DNA of 64,000 nt from Crocodylus rhombifer (lineage: Eukaryota; Chordata; Crocodylia; Crocodylidae), in the NCBI GenBank assembly GCA_038503035.1, contig JAVSML010001167.1, forward strand, positions 767,903 through 831,902, in the 5' to 3' direction. The notes under the pieces were generated by a model. The model worked only from the letters and a program-made list of their open reading frames with translations. It did no database searches and was not told the DNA's origin. Positions 34,930 to 46,900 of the stretch are shown in pieces. Numbering within the stretch: the stretch's first letter is position 1; every line of letters begins with the position of its first letter. A program made the position numbers and the translations under genes.

Positions 34930-34960
34930 ATGGCGGCGCGGCGGCCTCGCTCCGCCTCAG
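34930..34960 (+). CDS. FUNDC1: FUNDC1 exon 1 coding part
   Basis: Ten codons plus one base, from the ATG at 34930. The donor used must be CAG|GTTGGT at 34961, because this phase completes Asp11 with exon 2 (g + ac), as in mammals. A stronger GTGAGT four bases downstream (34965) would shift the frame and create an immediate TGA. The ATG sits in a YY1-like ATGGCGG context with no in-frame upstream ATG nearby. Confidence 0.85.
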
Positions 34961-37900
34961 GTTGGTGAGTGCCCCCACCCCTCCGCAGGCTCCGCCGCCG
35001 ACCCCGGAGGTTGGGGAGGGGGTGCTCGGCGGCCGCTCGGGCTTCGTCTCCTTGGCGGCGTGAGCCCTCACCGCCGGGGCGGCCGGGCCACCCTTGGGTG
35101 GAGCCCCTCTCCCCCTGAGGGGCGGGGTAGGCGGGCGCAGCGAGACGTACCCCCCCTCCCCCTTCGCCGGCTCGCGCGGGGTCTCTTGCAGCCGCGTGTG
35201 ACGTCACGCGGCGCCTGGCCTTGCGGGACGCGCCTGCGCTGTGTCCGCCTGCTGTCGGGGCGTCGGGTTCGAGTCTGGGGAGCAGCTGAGAGGCCGAGCG
35301 GGGCGGGGGGGGAGACACTCACGGGGACAGGTGCTCGCCGGCTGAAGTGGCAGGGTGGTTTTTTTTCTTTTCTTGTTCACGGCCGGAGCGGTTCCTCATT
35401 GGATTGGGCAAAGCCTAGGAGTCAAGGTTGTGGGCAGAAATGATCCCTTTTATTAGACCTGCCCCATATTTGGACAAAATGGTACAGACTCTCCCCAGGA
35501 GAGTGCACAAAATGCCAGCAGAGTCTCCCTCTGCCTGAAGAAGGGAGGAAAATTTTTTTTAACAAGCTTTCTGGTTTAAAACCCCAACTATTGAGTTGGT
35601 CTAATAAAAGATATTGGATTTACCCAAAGAACCTGGTCTGCTTATGTCCTTAGACCAACACGGCTGCAGCCAACACCGTATAATTGAGCTGCAGGATTTG
35701 ACCAAGTAGAGCTTAGTCTGTGTGGCTCTTGCCAGCCAGCAAACAGCCTTCTTCTCAGTTCCCTCTGCCCAGGGCATCAGCCGCCCCCTAAATCCAGGCA
35801 GGCATCCTATGCATGAGCCCCAGGCCTGGAGGCCTTGGGTTCGAGGACCCCCAGGCTCGCTTCATCTTGGCCAAGAGGCCAAACAGGGAGTGTGCGAGGC
35901 ACAGCATGCCTGTCACTCCAATGTATTAGGCAGCTGACTGGTTCACCATGGCGTGATCGGCCCCTGGGTACAAAGTCTTCGTTGAACCAGCAGAATGACT
36001 CTCTGGCTATGGAAAGAGGCAACCAGCTCCAAAGACCATGCTTGTAAAAGTGGGACAACTTGACAACTGATTTCTCTCCAGCTTTTCTTTAGCAGGGTCC
36101 TTGAACAGTTCAGGGGTACTTAATGTGGGAGCATGGGCTTTTTTAGGGCTGGCTGCAGGCAAGAAGCAAAGGAGCAGCTCCAATTCAAATCCAGCCTGTT
36201 TGTTTGGTGGTTTTTAGGTTGAAAAATTGAAATGATGTTTCTCCCTGCCCCATTGGGGAAATTCAGGTTAATTGCCATTCAGGCCTGGTGTGCAAATGGA
36301 CTGCCCTTCCCCTGAGCAGACTGCTCTTGTTGTGCCTGTTTTGATGGAAGAAAAAAGTCTGGGACAGTTGGCTCCTAGATAAATCGTAGAAGCATAGAGA
36401 ATTATAGAGAATCATAAGTCTGTTGTCTTAGTCTCTTTTACTTCAAGTTTTAAAAGATAAGAATGGGTGATCCAACTATTGTGGAATATTTATGTCTACA
36501 TCCTTCTTTTCCCCTGCAATTGTGTCACCTTTTTTTGTCTGGAATGTTATTAAAGTGCTACACAAAGATCCACAATATGCTTTAACGCCCTTTGTGCTCT
36601 AAAGTAAGGAGTTTCTCTCTCTCTCTCAGCTAACGTTTACTTCTAAAAATAGATTATTAAAAAAAAGAAGAAATATCCATTTCTTCCCACAAATGTCTGA
36701 ATGTCAGCAGTGCAGGGACTGATCCTACAACTGACTCTAGGTTGGCAAAGTTCTGTTGAACTTGGGACTCTGTAGGCACATGACTGTATTGTACTGAAGA
36801 TAGGGGCCTTGGGTAGCTGAGGTTGTCCGTCTTAGAGAAAATTCTATGGCAGTGGTTCCCTTAACACTTAATCTTATGGACTTCATTAAAAAAAATCCTT
36901 TCATGAATTAAGGTCTCTTCTGTTTAGATCTCTTCTGTTAGAGCCTTAGTTCTCTACGGTTTCGATCTTAAAGTGTTGCATTCTGGGCATCATCTGGTGT
37001 GGCTCTACAGATTGTTGTTGGTCTGCAGCAGCGATTCTCCACCAAGGTGCCTTGAGATCCTTTTGAGGGTGCCATGCAATGTTTTCACTGACAGGAGTCA
37101 TGAGATCAGCCTAGAGATTCCAGATAGGAATCCATATGATTAAAAATAGTCTGCCCTGTTTTGGTCTTTCTGAGTTCTTTGCAACTCAAGAATTGCTCTC
37201 ATATCTTTCCATAGTCAAAAAAGTAAGAGCTAAGAGTTAGCATTTTTGAGAGGTTCCTTGAGTCAATCATGGGATGCCTGGAGTCTGAAAAGGTTGAGCA
37301 CCACTGGTCTACAGACTCTAATTTGAACCATTCTGTTAGACTAGTAGTACTTAACCTTTTTGTCTACAGGGCCAGATGGGCAGTGCCTGATCTCCGTGTG
37401 AGCTGCATCTAGCTGATGGACCCAATCCAGTGACTAGGGTGTGTGCAGCAGGGCCCCATCTGGTTGTGGGGAGGGAAGTGGGGTGGTGGGTCAGCCTGGT
37501 CCAGCCTTGTAGGGAAAGAGGGCTTGGCCCAACCTCGAATTGGCCCTGTGAGGGGTGGGGAGCATTGCCCAGCTGTGGACCAGCCATGTGGGGGGAGGAG
37601 CTGCACACAGTTTGGCCCCAACTGGCTTGCATGGGGGGGAGGGGGTGTGGGCCAGCTCCGACACAGCTGTGCTGAGTGATGGTCATGATCCAACTTTGAC
37701 CTGTTTCTTGGGGTTTGGGATTTTGCCAGCAGGGAAGCATGGTAGTATTAACTACCATTGTTCCCTCGCTGCCAAATATCTCAACCCATGGGGAGTCCCA
37801 CAGTTTGGTTTCCAGGGCTCTGTGGGCCAAAGGCTGGCATCCCTGTGTTAGATAACTGTATCACAGAGTAAATGATTCTGTTAATTTCTTTAACTGTCAT

Positions 37901-40900
37901 AGTAAACTTTTATGTTATATGACTGAAATTCAGAACCAATACTTTTATAATTTGAGTACTCACTAAAATTTCTTTTTTTTTTTTTTTTTAAAGACCATGA
38001 AAGTGATGATGATTCATACGAAGTATTGGATTTAACAGAATATGCGAGGCGTCACCATTGGTGGAATCGTGTGTTTGGCCGAAATTCTGGACCAATTGTA
38101 GAAAAGTATTCTGTAGCTACCCAGATTGCAATGGGTGGAGTAACTGGCTGGTGAGAGAGGATTCCTCTTGATTACTGTATTGTGTGTTTATCTGTCCTAA
38201 ATTTGTCTCTTCCTGCAGATATTGAAATGGATACATACATTTAAGGTGACTTTCTAAACAGATACTTAAATTCAACTGATGCTGATACTAGGTCACAAAA
38301 TAAACCCAGAGATTTCAAGTAGGAATCCGTAGTGTTACAAACATTCTGACCTGCTGTGATCCTCCAAGTTCTTTGCAATCAAAGAATTGCTTTTATTTTT
38401 CCATATTCAAAAAATGAGTTAAAACTGAGAAGTGGGATTTTCCATTGGCTGTCTCAGGTCTAGCCAAGTTGAGAGCCACTACTCTAAAGCATTACCTGAG
38501 ATCAGTAAAATGCATACGTGGCAAAGTAGCCCCTGGCTAGTTTATTGCAAGCATTCATAGAAGGTATGTTAGTACTCTTAACACTTTAAGGGAAAAAATG
38601 GAAAATTAGGAGATATAGTTATGTTTCTTGTATCTGTTATATATTTTATTAGTTACCACTGTAAGCACAAGAACCTGATTATTGTGATAAAATGTGATTG
38701 AGATACTTCACACATGCAAGCAATCATAAACAACTTGGGGCAGGACAGATTTTAATCAGGAGCTTCTCTTTTTCTAAAGTGAGTTTATTTTTAAAAGCAA
38801 AAGCTATTTCTATTAAAGATAACATGACTTAACATTTTGATTTTGGCTTAGCTGAAGAGGTATTTAATGGAAATGTTTTGTTAAAGTTGAGTCATAAGTA
38901 TTAACATTTAGAGTAATGTAAGTTAACATTAAAACATTATTAGCTCATGAAAACACTCAAATCAATTAAAACAGATTTTTCGTATGTAAATATAGTAATA
39001 GGAAAATCCTGTCAATACAAATAAAGGAGAATTAGAAGGTAAGACTCTAGAAATGAGAGTGAAATTTCCATTTTACAATTTGATAACATCATGAAGGTTG
39101 TTTTTAATATTTACTGTTTGTTAGTCAGTGTAGAAATATTAGTGTTTCAGTATACTTTTAAACCTGAAGATGTACTTCTAAAGTTGTTAAAAGGTAGGTA
39201 GGTAGAGAGAGATTTCTTAAATAACTTCTTTTAATATTTGTTTAATTTGTCAAATTGAGAGGCCTAGAATTGAAGGTGCAGTTTGTGCAGTAACGTGACA
39301 TTTTTTTAACAGTGCTGCAAAAAAACTTTTAACCTTCCCTGCACAGCCCATTGCTAGAAGTGAGGTGGTAGATGATTCAGTTCAGGTGGCCAGGAGGAAT
39401 GTTTAATGGGAGGATGGTTTTTCTGTACTCAAAAAATAGACTCAGCCTTGTCTACACACAGGGTTTGTTTGTTGTTGTTTTTTTGGGGGGTGGGAGGGGT
39501 GTTAAGCAGTGCTAAGCCCTAACTTTTCTGGTTAGAGCTGTAATTTATCTGTGGAAATAATTAACCTGGTGTAAGAACTTCAATGCTAGAGGTTATGGTG
39601 GTACAAGAATGTCTTTTACTGGTCTAGCTTATTATGTTTTGTTGTGGGAATGCCTTTGATTGTAAAGGCACATCTATACTAATATTACTGGTTATGCCAG
39701 TATAGTTAGAGGTGTAACTTTTGTGTGTAGACAAAGCTGGAAGCCACCAGCCCACTTTACAGAGGATAAATGAATAGCCATTAGCTGATGATTACTATGC
39801 CTGTAATTTGTTTTTAATCCACATTACCAAAAAAGTGCTTATCATAAATTCCCAATTGGAAAGTTACAGACTACAAATTAAGCAATAGGGAGGTGAAACT
39901 CATTTCAGTACACCAAATGTTATCTGGCATTTGGACGACAATTCTAGAAAGTCATATTTTGACGTACAATTTCATTGGAATGTGTTTTTGGTTTTCTTAA
40001 GGTGTGCAGGATTTTTGTTCCAGAAAGTTGGAAAACTTGCAGCAACTGCAGTAGGCGGTGGCTTTCTTCTTCTTCAAGTATGTAGGATTTTACTTTTTGA
40101 TATTTAGATACTATTTTGTTCAAAGTAAATGGGAAAGACTAAACTGCTTTGTTTACTTCTGTTGGGAAGGAGACGATTGGTTTTATATCTGCTTTTTCCT
40201 ACTAAATTTACCATCTGAAAAACTGTCTCAACTACAGTATTTGTGTGCCAAATTTAAAAAAAAAATTTTTAGATGATCCTTTTATCATTAATAGTATTTT
40301 ATTAATAGTTTGAAGTAAACTGAAAGAATAAAACCTTAATGTAGAAACAGAAGTGCTGTACTTGATTTAATTTTGCTATGCTTAGATAATTGTTTATAAA
40401 ATAAATAAATAAAACTGGATGCATAGATCAAGGAAAAAATAATTCAGATTTTCAAAAGTGCCTATGGGAATTAGGTTTCCATGAAATCCCAGCCAAAGAG
40501 TTGAGTTTGCTATCATAATGTTGAGGGTGCAAGAAAATTCTATTACTATCTTCCTGGAAATAAATGTAGACAAATTGCATTAACTTCTCCCTCAGCAGGT
40601 GTTTGAGATGAACACTGCATTTTATTTCCTTTTTTCCCTTTGTTGCTAGTAGCTCAGTTGTGGCCTGTTTCTGAGGTTTCCTTTCCTCCCCAGCCTTGAC
40701 TTGACTAGTTTTTATCAACTGCTCTAGTTTCCTGGCCTACACTTTCTTTCATTTCTGTTGTAGGCCATATTATTACATTTTAAGTCTGTCCACTTGCATG
40801 TTGCCCCATAAGTTGGGCTTAAATTAGAACAGTGGCCCTAAACCCTCTCTTGTCCATGAACAACAGTATTGAGCTACTGATGTATTGTGGGTTATGTCAT

Positions 40901-43900
40901 CCTTTGCTCTCTTTGTCAACCTCCGTTTAAACATTTTAATGTCTTTGTGTCTGTAGGCATGTCTACATGAGACGTTTACTGCGCCGTAGACTAATTAGCT
41001 GCACAGTAAATGTCTTTGCTTCTACATGTGTGCCCCTATTAGGCTAGAGTAAACTAATTTACTCCAGAGCAGGATAGTACTTGTATAACAAGTACTTGTA
41101 AAAGTACTATCCTGCTGTGGAGTAAAAAAACAGCAGCACATATAGATGCTGAAGGGGCTGGCTGGGGCATGACGGTGCTTCAGTGTAGGGGCTGCCTGCT
41201 GACTAGCCCCCTGCTGAAGCACCTTCGTCCCTTGGCCCGCCCCTTCGTAGCGCACCTTTGTCCTCTGGCCAGCCCCTTTGTAGCACATTGAGCTGCGGAA
41301 CAGCCCCAGGCTGGCAAGCTGACTTCCTGGGCACCCTGCCAGCAGGGGCTGGTCCATCCCAGGTCAAGGTGCTGTGATCCCAGGCGCATGTGCAGACACA
41401 TTCCTGGGAGCAGTAAGCACCGGAGTTTATTGCTCTGCAATAATAGGCATATGTAGATGCACCCTGTGAGTGACATCAGAAAGCTTCTGCCTTTGAATCT
41501 GGGTTGAGGACCAATGAACTGAGCTATGTATTTTTAGAAAGCTCACCAGCTTTGATTTAAAGACTTCAAGTGGTGGAGAATCTGTGGCTTCCCTTTGTAA
41601 GCTGTTGTGATGATTAATTACCTTCACTGACCCTTCCCCTGTCACAATGACCTGCTTTGTTACTCAGGCCATTTCAGAGAGAGAATGAGTGAACGGTTAG
41701 TAGTTAAGCAGCAGATTGGTTCAAAATATAGAAAAGTCATTTTAAAGACAGGGATGATATTAAAGAGAATTAGAGCTTATATTTGTTGTGCAAAGGTTTG
41801 AAAAGCCTGTCTCAGTTTTCCTTGTTCCCTTGATGCTGGATGCCCTGTCTCACAATCAACCATCATGGGATTTCTGAATGTTGCCCGTTAATTAGTCAAA
41901 TGTCATTTCTGAGCTGTAAAAGATTATTTTGGTAGTAGTACCTGAAGCTGCCCATAGTGCCATAAGAACATTACATCTGAAAATCCCAAGAATGGCTGTC
42001 AGAGTTCTAGTCACTTTGCAGCTGTGAGCAGGCTGAACTGTTTCTGATAAACCACTATTATGAACTTTTCCCAATGACTCAGAGGTGCAAGTTTTTATAT
42101 AGGCAATAACCAGTGAGGCTTAGGGGTATTCGTTGCACCTCACTATTTAAAATGGTTTTTGCCCAGGAAGACATGAGTTTGGGGACAAAAGTGACTTCTG
42201 CATGGCAAAACAGCCTGCAGTCACTTGGATGTCTTCATCAACTCTTTTCATGCAAAATGTGGATTAAAAATTACTTTGCAAAATGTAAAGTGCTATAGAC
42301 AAGTGAGGGAAATAGGTTTTCCATATATGTTTGCAGATCTCTTACTTCTTTTTTTGGCTGGACTTATCTATGCTATATCTGAAAGGGATGTTTAGCAGAG
42401 GTAAAAAGTATTAGACAACTAGGTTAATTTATATAATTCTTTAACTGACTACAGATTCTGCTGGAAATGAATGTAGTAAATGTCTTTTGTCACTCTTTAA
42501 TTCTAGTTACATTTTATTTTAAACTTAGACATAAATGTGTGATAGTGTAATTACACTTTTTTCAGTCCTTTTTTTTTTCTTTCACTGATATCAACCTCAT
42601 TTAAATACATAGTGTGGTTGAATTCACTGATATCAAGCTCATCCAAGTACGCAGTGTGACTCCAGAAATATTAGGTATGTCAGAAAGTACCAAGTATTTA
42701 TAAATAAAACCATTTAGTGTGTAGTGATCATTTATGGGACAGTATAACTTCTCTATGTAGTCATAAACCAGTGGTGCGCTATCTTTTGGCCCAGTGGGTT
42801 GCATCAGGGCCTGGGTGCCATCATTGAGTCTTGTACCACCCCATTGTCCCTGCGCACTTGGATTGGGCCCTGGGCTACCTTACCAGTTCCATGTCACCTC
42901 TGCCCATGCCAGTGCACCAGAATCAGGCCCTGCAGTGCCCTGTGTGCCTGATATAGCACTCAGGGCCACATTTTTAGTCCACAGGGTTCCCTGTGGGTTC
43001 AGCAACTTGGCCACAGGGGCATGGCAATTGCTGCTATTGCTCTCCTGCTGCCAAATTTCTGGATGTGTGGGGAGCCCCAGGAGCTGGATGATATGGCTCT
43101 GCGGGCTGATCTGGCACATGGACCCATGAACAATGGGTGTTAGGCAATGCTGCCTTTGATATTCTCAGTAGGGTTACCATATTTCCAGGTCCAAAAAAGA
43201 GGACACCTGTCACTGGGGTAGGGGTGGGGGTGTTGTAGGCCAGGGGGAATATGATGGGGAGGGCAGTGACATGCCAGTGCCCTGCCCATTCTGTTGCCCC
43301 TCACTGACAAGCCACCACCCCCCAGCCCTTCTGCTGCCCTTCACTCTGGACTCACTGACCCCAGCCCTGCCAGTGCCCCTTACTCCCAAGCAGCAGTACC
43401 CTGCCCCCCCACTCCTTGCTGGTGCCCCTCACTTCCGACCCACAGCACCCTGGCGCTGCCAGTGCCCTGTACACTCAACCCACAGTAACCCATCTCATCC
43501 GCCATGCCCCTCACACTGATCTGCAGCCCTGGTAGTGCCCTTTACTCCCTGCCCCCCAGCTGGTGCCCCTCACTCCAGACCCACAGCTCCCTGCACCCTT
43601 CCCAGCTCTCTCTGGCAGTGCCCCTCACTCCTGACCCGCAGACCCCTGTCCCGTCCGTCCCCCGCCCTCCCTCCACCCTGCTGCCAAAGCAGTTCCTGCA
43701 TTGTACACATGCTGCTGCCAAAGCAGTTCCTGCATTGTACACATGCTGTCGCTTGCTTATGCGTGCTCTCTCTCTCTCTCTCTCTGTCACCTGGCTTGCC
43801 AGAGCCTGTGCAGGGAGCACATGACTTCCAACAGCCAATCACCTTGCCCACTGCTCCCAGCCTCAAACAGCCAGCCCAGGAAAGCAGAAAACCCAAACAC

Positions 43901-46900
43901 TTGCTCTTATTTTAAAAACCTGCCCAGATCCAGCCACAGGGATCCAAAAAAGAGGATTTGTCCAGGAAAACACGGACATATGGTAACCCTAAGCTATTGT
44001 GTAGTTTCCCCACTGTCGTAGGCAACCATTTTTCCATTAGTTTATGAAATACCCTCAAGCACTGAATCAACAGAAGAGCACTCAGCATGTAGCTAAAAAA
44101 AAAAAAAAAGTTCCCTAAAGCTGCAGGTTTCAATGATTCCTCAGGATGCAAGACATTTAAATACCGAAGATCTACTGGAATAAGACTGGAGAATAGCAGA
44201 AAAGAGTGCTTACGTAATACTGCAGCCTCTGATATTTAAGAGAAAACTTCTGCATTTTTTTTTATTTTATTTTTTTTTAGCAGTTTGATTCAGGGAACCT
44301 AGTTGGACAAAAAATGTGTATCACATTGTCACTTCTTAGGAATAGCAGAAGCTACTTGTTTCAAACTCTGAAAACTGCCAGCTAGCAGTTTCATGACTAA
44401 ATCCATTCAAAAGTCACCTTGGTCAGGGTGTTAGTTTAAGAAAGAAGAGGGGAATAATTTAATGTAATCAATCTGTATAACTATTATAAGTCAATGCTGT
44501 TACTAAATCTTGTTTCTGATACCAAATTCTCACAAGTTAATTTGATCAGGCACATAGCACTTTTTATCAAAAGGCTTTATTTATCTTAATATGTTGATAC
44601 ATGACATTCAATCCACTGTAATAAAAATAGACATTAGAAAAAAATTAAAAATTCACCTCCTGTAACAAATGGGTAACAAATTAGTCAGTTTTACATGGTT
44701 AATTTTTAATTTATCAACTGGCACCACACTTATTATGATCCTTAAAAGAAGAGGCCTGATTCACATTGGGCATGTCTATATGTTCATTAATGCACTGTAA
44801 TTGCATTGTATTAAGTTTAGTACCTGTAGTGATAGGTACTAACTTCATGTACCGTAACTGGCGCTACTGTGCATTAGCGCAGATGAATGGTTTTTTAATG
44901 ACATTAATGCGCATTAGATTAAATCTGTGCATTAGCATATTAGCACAGGCTTAGCCTGCTTTGCTAATGCGCAGTAGAATTAGTCTTCTGCACATGAATT
45001 GTATAGGTGCACCCAGTATGGGGAAAATGTCAGCTCCTTAAAGTGTTGATCTGCTATGATGAGTTACTTGCTTAAAATTTTTTTTTTTTTAAAAAAAGCA
45101 CCTTCTTTTGTGCTTCCTTATATATACATACATTTTATAATTATTCATTTCAGTGACAATGTTTTTAATGCTTTTTGTTCTTGTTTGATCTCAATCAGAG
45201 ACCCACAGCTTTGTCTGTATTTACTATTATTTGTCATGAATAGCTTCATTTCTAGTAAGTCATTTATATTTTCTCTTCCATATTTAGACCATTCCATTTA
45301 AAACACTGTTGATGGATTCAAGTCAAGTCTTCACTTAAGTGATTCTGTAACTAAGACCAAAATCAAACAACAATAAAAATAAACCCTTGAAAACCATGCA
45401 GCAAGCAAAATTTAACACTAGGCTTTGCCTGGTTATTTACTCCACAGGGGTTCTGTAGTAGCTGTGATAACACGGCATGATGTATGCTGGGGCATCTCAA
45501 TGAAGTGGGGCGAGGGCAACATGCTACTTTTGGGAATTCGAAAAGAAAAAGGTGAGGGCTATATTAATTCTTGTGCTGAATATCCCACTTGACAGCTGGT
45601 TTGTGCAGAGTTTGAGGGACATTCAACAGAAGTGCCAAAGCAGTTGGATTTTTTTAATGGAAGTTTGCTGTTAAATGTTCTAGTTTTGACAGGTTTTACT
45701 AAAAGTATTTGGGGCCTGATTATTTAGAAATACTGCCTATCTTAGTATGAAATCTGTAATTCTTATAACCACTGCCTGTTTTATAATCAGTTGTGTATAT
45801 TCTAATGTAACAAGCTTTCACCTTATTCCTAACACTTCTCAGTTTTATTTAATGTAAGTGAAACTTGATGTAGAGGTTGATTCTTTAGTAAGCCCAATTA
45901 CCTCCATGTGCATCTGCATTCTATTTGTTATGTTCCTTTACAAAGGTGTGTGCAGCTCATGTGAATAAATGCGGGCTGGAGCAAACTGAGCAACATTGTG
46001 TGGAAGGTATGCTTCCAGATTTAATGGCTTCAGCAGAACTGTGGCTGCAAATCAAAATTTGATAGTTAAATTGAGGGAGTTATGAAGGTGGAGTTCGTTG
46101 CTCCATAGCTGACAATTAACCTTGTCTACAAATTTGAGTTCTCAACCCCTTTAGTTTAGCGATATGAAGTTCTCCAATTTCTGTGATATAATGCAGGGTA
46201 GGAGAATATTTTCCTGTAACTTTTTTCATATTGCCTGTCAATTTTAAAATCCAACTTAAAACATTTTTTTTGAACAGTTCTTAAGTGTGTTGTGGGTTAA
46301 GTTAAAGGTGGTTATTGGAATGTATAACATGGTTTTCATAAATGAATATTTCAGAAAATATAAGCTGGAAGGATAATGGAAGTTTTTCTTATAAATTATT
46401 GTTAACTTGTTACTTTAGTTATTTTTAATGCTTTAACTGTAGCAGTTTTAATTATTACTTAATGGATATTTCTTAGGCTTGTTAGCATGTTGCCAATGAA
46501 GTCTTTGTTTTCAACCTATATTGAAAAGAGGGGTAAAGATTGTGGTCACTAAAGTAATTCAGTCTTTTAATACATTCACTTTGGCCCCAATTCCAGTAAC
46601 ACTTTTACATAACTCATCGAAGTAATTGCATGTTGGCAGGACATGGGCCTTTATTACATCATTCAAATTTTAAAATATATTCATGGACACAGATACATGG
46701 TATTTCCACTGCCAGGTTAAGAAGCCACTAGCCTTGAACTAAGCCTTCAAGGGAATGAGAAGTTAATAATTAGTAATTCAAAGACCATTGCTACTAAATA
46801 AATTGAAAAATTAGTGTCTTTTGTGTTGGATAAGTGGGAGCTCAGATATGACTGTTGGAAAGGTAAAGTGAGCCTAATGGAAAGTAAATCTGCAAAATTT

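Larger units (their letters stand above)
34640..35330 (+). promoter_or_regulatory. FUNDC1: CpG-island promoter of FUNDC1
   Basis: A sharp rise in G+C and CpG density begins at about 34640 and fades near 35340, spanning the region upstream of the start codon, exon 1 and early intron 1. No TATA box lies close to the start codon, as usual for a housekeeping promoter. Within it are palindromic cAMP-response elements, an NRF1-type site and YY1-type ATGGCGG motifs. The transcription start cannot be fixed but is probably between 34800 and 34925. Open frames of 84-140 codons on both strands reflect the lack of AT-rich stops. Confidence 0.85.

Noticed and set aside
34961..34970. GTGAGT at 34965 as the true FUNDC1 exon 1 donor
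   Set aside because: It would put a TGA at the junction with exon 2. The weaker GTTGGT keeps the phase seen in mammals. It is kept as a possible alternative site in the findings.
34896..35443. Open frames of 84-140 codons on both strands at the FUNDC1 promoter
   Set aside because: Absence of stops is explained by the CpG island; there is no conserved motif, and they overlap the FUNDC1 start.
37351..37851. 159-codon minus-strand frame in FUNDC1 intron 1
   Set aside because: Almost exactly coincides with the hAT at 37342-37845, with several long frames on the other strand as well.
43270..43915. Pro/Ser-rich frames of 82-126 codons
   Set aside because: They follow from the C-rich tandem motifs inside the 43171-43989 transposon.
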